From CAXBDP01 sp964598395 (GTDB lineage Bacteria > Bacteroidota > Bacteroidia > Cytophagales > Cyclobacteriaceae): a stretch of DNA of 60,516 nucleotides. Position numbers and translations under genes: made by a program. The notes beneath the pieces are model-generated. The model saw nothing but the letters and a program-made list of their open reading frames with translations, was not told the origin of the DNA and made no database searches. The stretch spans positions 1 through 60,516 of the forward strand of contig CAZRBW010000011.1 in assembly GCA_964598395.1 (NCBI GenBank), in the 5' to 3' direction. Of this stretch, positions 59,408 through 60,516 are shown one piece after another (the first letter of the stretch is position 1; each line of letters opens with the position of its first letter).

Positions 59408-60516
59408 TTATTGAATCTTCTTCACCACCTGCTGCCTCATTCCAGTAGGCTGATGAATTACTTCCACAATAAAATAAGCATTTGAATATACACCAGGCAG
59501 TTCTATTTCCGAAGTATAGAGCAGCGATAATGGGGCATAGGCCTGAGAAATCATATCACTATAAAAGCCAAAAATAGCTTCCTCCTTAAAGTAATGCTCT
59601 TGGATATTTTTGAGTCTTGCTTTGGCAGCGATGGATTGTTCGAAGTTGGTGCTTGAGTAGCGTATCCAGCTTGCATTACTGTGGGACGATCTATACGTTA
59701 TTGTTGGTTGACCATTTGCATCTAACCACAATAAGTGCAAAGGTGTTGCTTGTGTTGTGCTTTTGACTCCAACAGTAGTAACCCCTGGCAAACTTACCAT
59801 TGGCTCATTCCCTTGTCCTAATACTTCAAAAAAACTAGAATAAAGCCCTTGAGCTTTATAGCCAAATGCGGCACTATGACTTGGGCAATTTAAGACTCCA
59901 AATGCACATATATAATCAGTATTTCTATAATGAACAGAGTTTGGTTTTTCTCTGGTGTCATTTAAGTTTGTACTTTTTCTTTTTGCAGTTATGTTGATTT
60001 CCTCTAAGAGGATTCCCGTGCTTTCCAAAGTGAGATTAAAGGTTTTTTCATCGCTTTGAATAGATAATCGAGCAGGAATATTTATGAGTATTGCCGGTAA
60101 GTTATTTCGAATGATTTCTATATCTGGAAAATTGACATCTACGACAATATTTCCTTGAATATTGTCATGACTTACAATATGGTAATCATCATCGAGTAGG
60201 GCATAATCATATTGATCGAAAAAGTAATTCCCATCCTTGTTACTAGTATAGTAGAGTTCTGTTTCTCTATTGAATATCACCAGTTTTTGATTTCCAGCTT
60301 TTTTATCCTTTTGATTTGAGTGAAAAACGGCAATGGTGTTTTCTTCAAATTCATCAAATGTATAAGTCAGTTTTCCTGTAAATCTTTCATTAATAAACAA
60401 TTCTGGAAAATCAGAAATAGAAACTTTGAGAGAGAAGTCATTCAAATCTACCCAAGGATTAATTAATTGAGTTATTTCAAATTGACCTAAAGTGTCATTG
60501 ATTTGCAGAAAGTTGA
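59408..60516 (-). CDS. C-terminal part of a large secreted protein (cut by window end)
   Basis: The frame stays open past the TTG-led start at 60445 to the window edge (upstream residues read DTLGQFEITQLINPWVDLN), so the start lies outside. About 369 residues are visible. A segment EEINITAKRKS is typical of the junction before a TonB-plug-like domain in long exported Bacteroidota proteins; it is followed by a beta-rich plug-like stretch and a beta-rich C-terminal tail. No type IX sorting domain is seen at the end. The family cannot be named without the rest. Confidence 0.7.
   Translation of the reverse strand, partial: NFLQINDTLGQFEITQLINPWVDLNDFSLKVSISDFPELFINERFTGKLTYTFDEFEENTIAVFHSNQKDKKAGNQKLVIFNRETELYYTSNKDGNYFFDQYDYALLDDDYHIVSHDNIQGNIVVDVNFPDIEIIRNNLPAILINIPARLSIQSDEKTFNLTLESTGILLEEINITAKRKSTNLNDTREKPNSVHYRNTDYICAFGVLNCPSHSAAFGYKAQGLYSSFFEVLGQGNEPMVSLPGVTTVGVKSTTQATPLHLLWLDANGQPTITYRSSHSNASWIRYSSTNFEQSIAAKARLKNIQEHYFKEEAIFGFYSDMISQAYAPLSLLYTSEIELPGVYSNAYFIVEVIHQPTGMRQQVVKKIQ

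Noticed and set aside
59408..60445. A complete gene beginning at the TTG at 60445
   Set aside because: The frame continues open upstream to the window edge and reads as protein, so the true start is outside.
1..60516. The octamer as an oriented segregation (KOPS-like) signal
   Set aside because: Counts are 18 and 18, with no change of polarity along the window. Orientation bias could still appear at genome scale.

Overview
The window is a 60.5 kb piece of an AT-rich Bacteroidota chromosome, most likely a gliding-type Cytophagales relative. This rests on a PorP/SprF-family type IX secretion protein, many SCO/DUF1684/DUF3108/DUF4221/GIN-domain proteins typical of that phylum, genes that mostly lack Shine-Dalgarno sequences, and promoters of the Bacteroidota type (TTG, 18-20 bases, TAnnTTTG), of which several are visible. 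No tRNA, rRNA, insertion sequence, integrase or CRISPR array was seen.

Layout. 1-5.7 kb (minus strand): rny (cut by the window edge), zapA, a coiled-coil partner, pheT, DUF1684 protein, radC, rpsT. 5.7-19.3 kb: secreted zinc phospholipase/nuclease-like protein, a DUF2254 membrane gene broken by one in-frame stop, ettA, DUF349 and DUF2795 proteins, ispD, queA, an orphan MacB-type permease, recA, an outer-membrane protein with a DUF2265 aminopeptidase, and a DUF3108 protein. 19.5-24.7 kb (plus strand): a PhoB/PhoR-like two-component pair, an RluA-family pseudouridine synthase, and the rplM-rpsI-rpsB-tsf translation block. 24.9-31.3 kb: a probable metal (zinc) homeostasis locus with a MacB-like ABC transporter flanked by two paralogous cysteine-containing periplasmic proteins, a divergent MerC-type membrane protein with a possible repressor operator on its promoter, and an M1 metallopeptidase. 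31.4-37.9 kb: polysaccharide genes (formyltransferase-like/propeller protein, two GT4 glycosyltransferases, and a PglC-PglD-PglE-like set). 37.9-41.9 kb (minus strand): cytochrome c, SCO1, HemJ, a THEP1-type NTPase, a polytopic membrane protein and a MOSC protein. 42-48.9 kb: coiled-coil lipoprotein, MeaB, GIN-domain adhesin-like protein, secreted orphans including a four-cysteine peptide paired with a DUF4221 lipoprotein, sterol-desaturase-family and cyclase-family enzymes. 49.1-60.5 kb: PorP/SprF, an M48 protease, a BamA-like protein, the gpsA/acyltransferase phospholipid pair, a BioF-like enzyme with an overlapping alpha/beta hydrolase, a polyprenyl synthase, and the C-terminal part of a large secreted protein cut by the window end.

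The strongest unexplained signal is not a gene. The non-palindromic octamer GCGGGAGG occurs at least 36 times (18 on each strand), about one per 1.7 kb, where base composition predicts well under one. It is used in all six frames relative to the genes and is never followed by C. It therefore looks selected at the DNA level, for example as a Chi-like, uptake, methylation or chromosome-organising site. Other points worth checking are the single-stop DUF2254 gene, the metal locus with its candidate operator, the peptide/propeller pair with a perfect intergenic hairpin, and the NTPase/membrane/MOSC operon.
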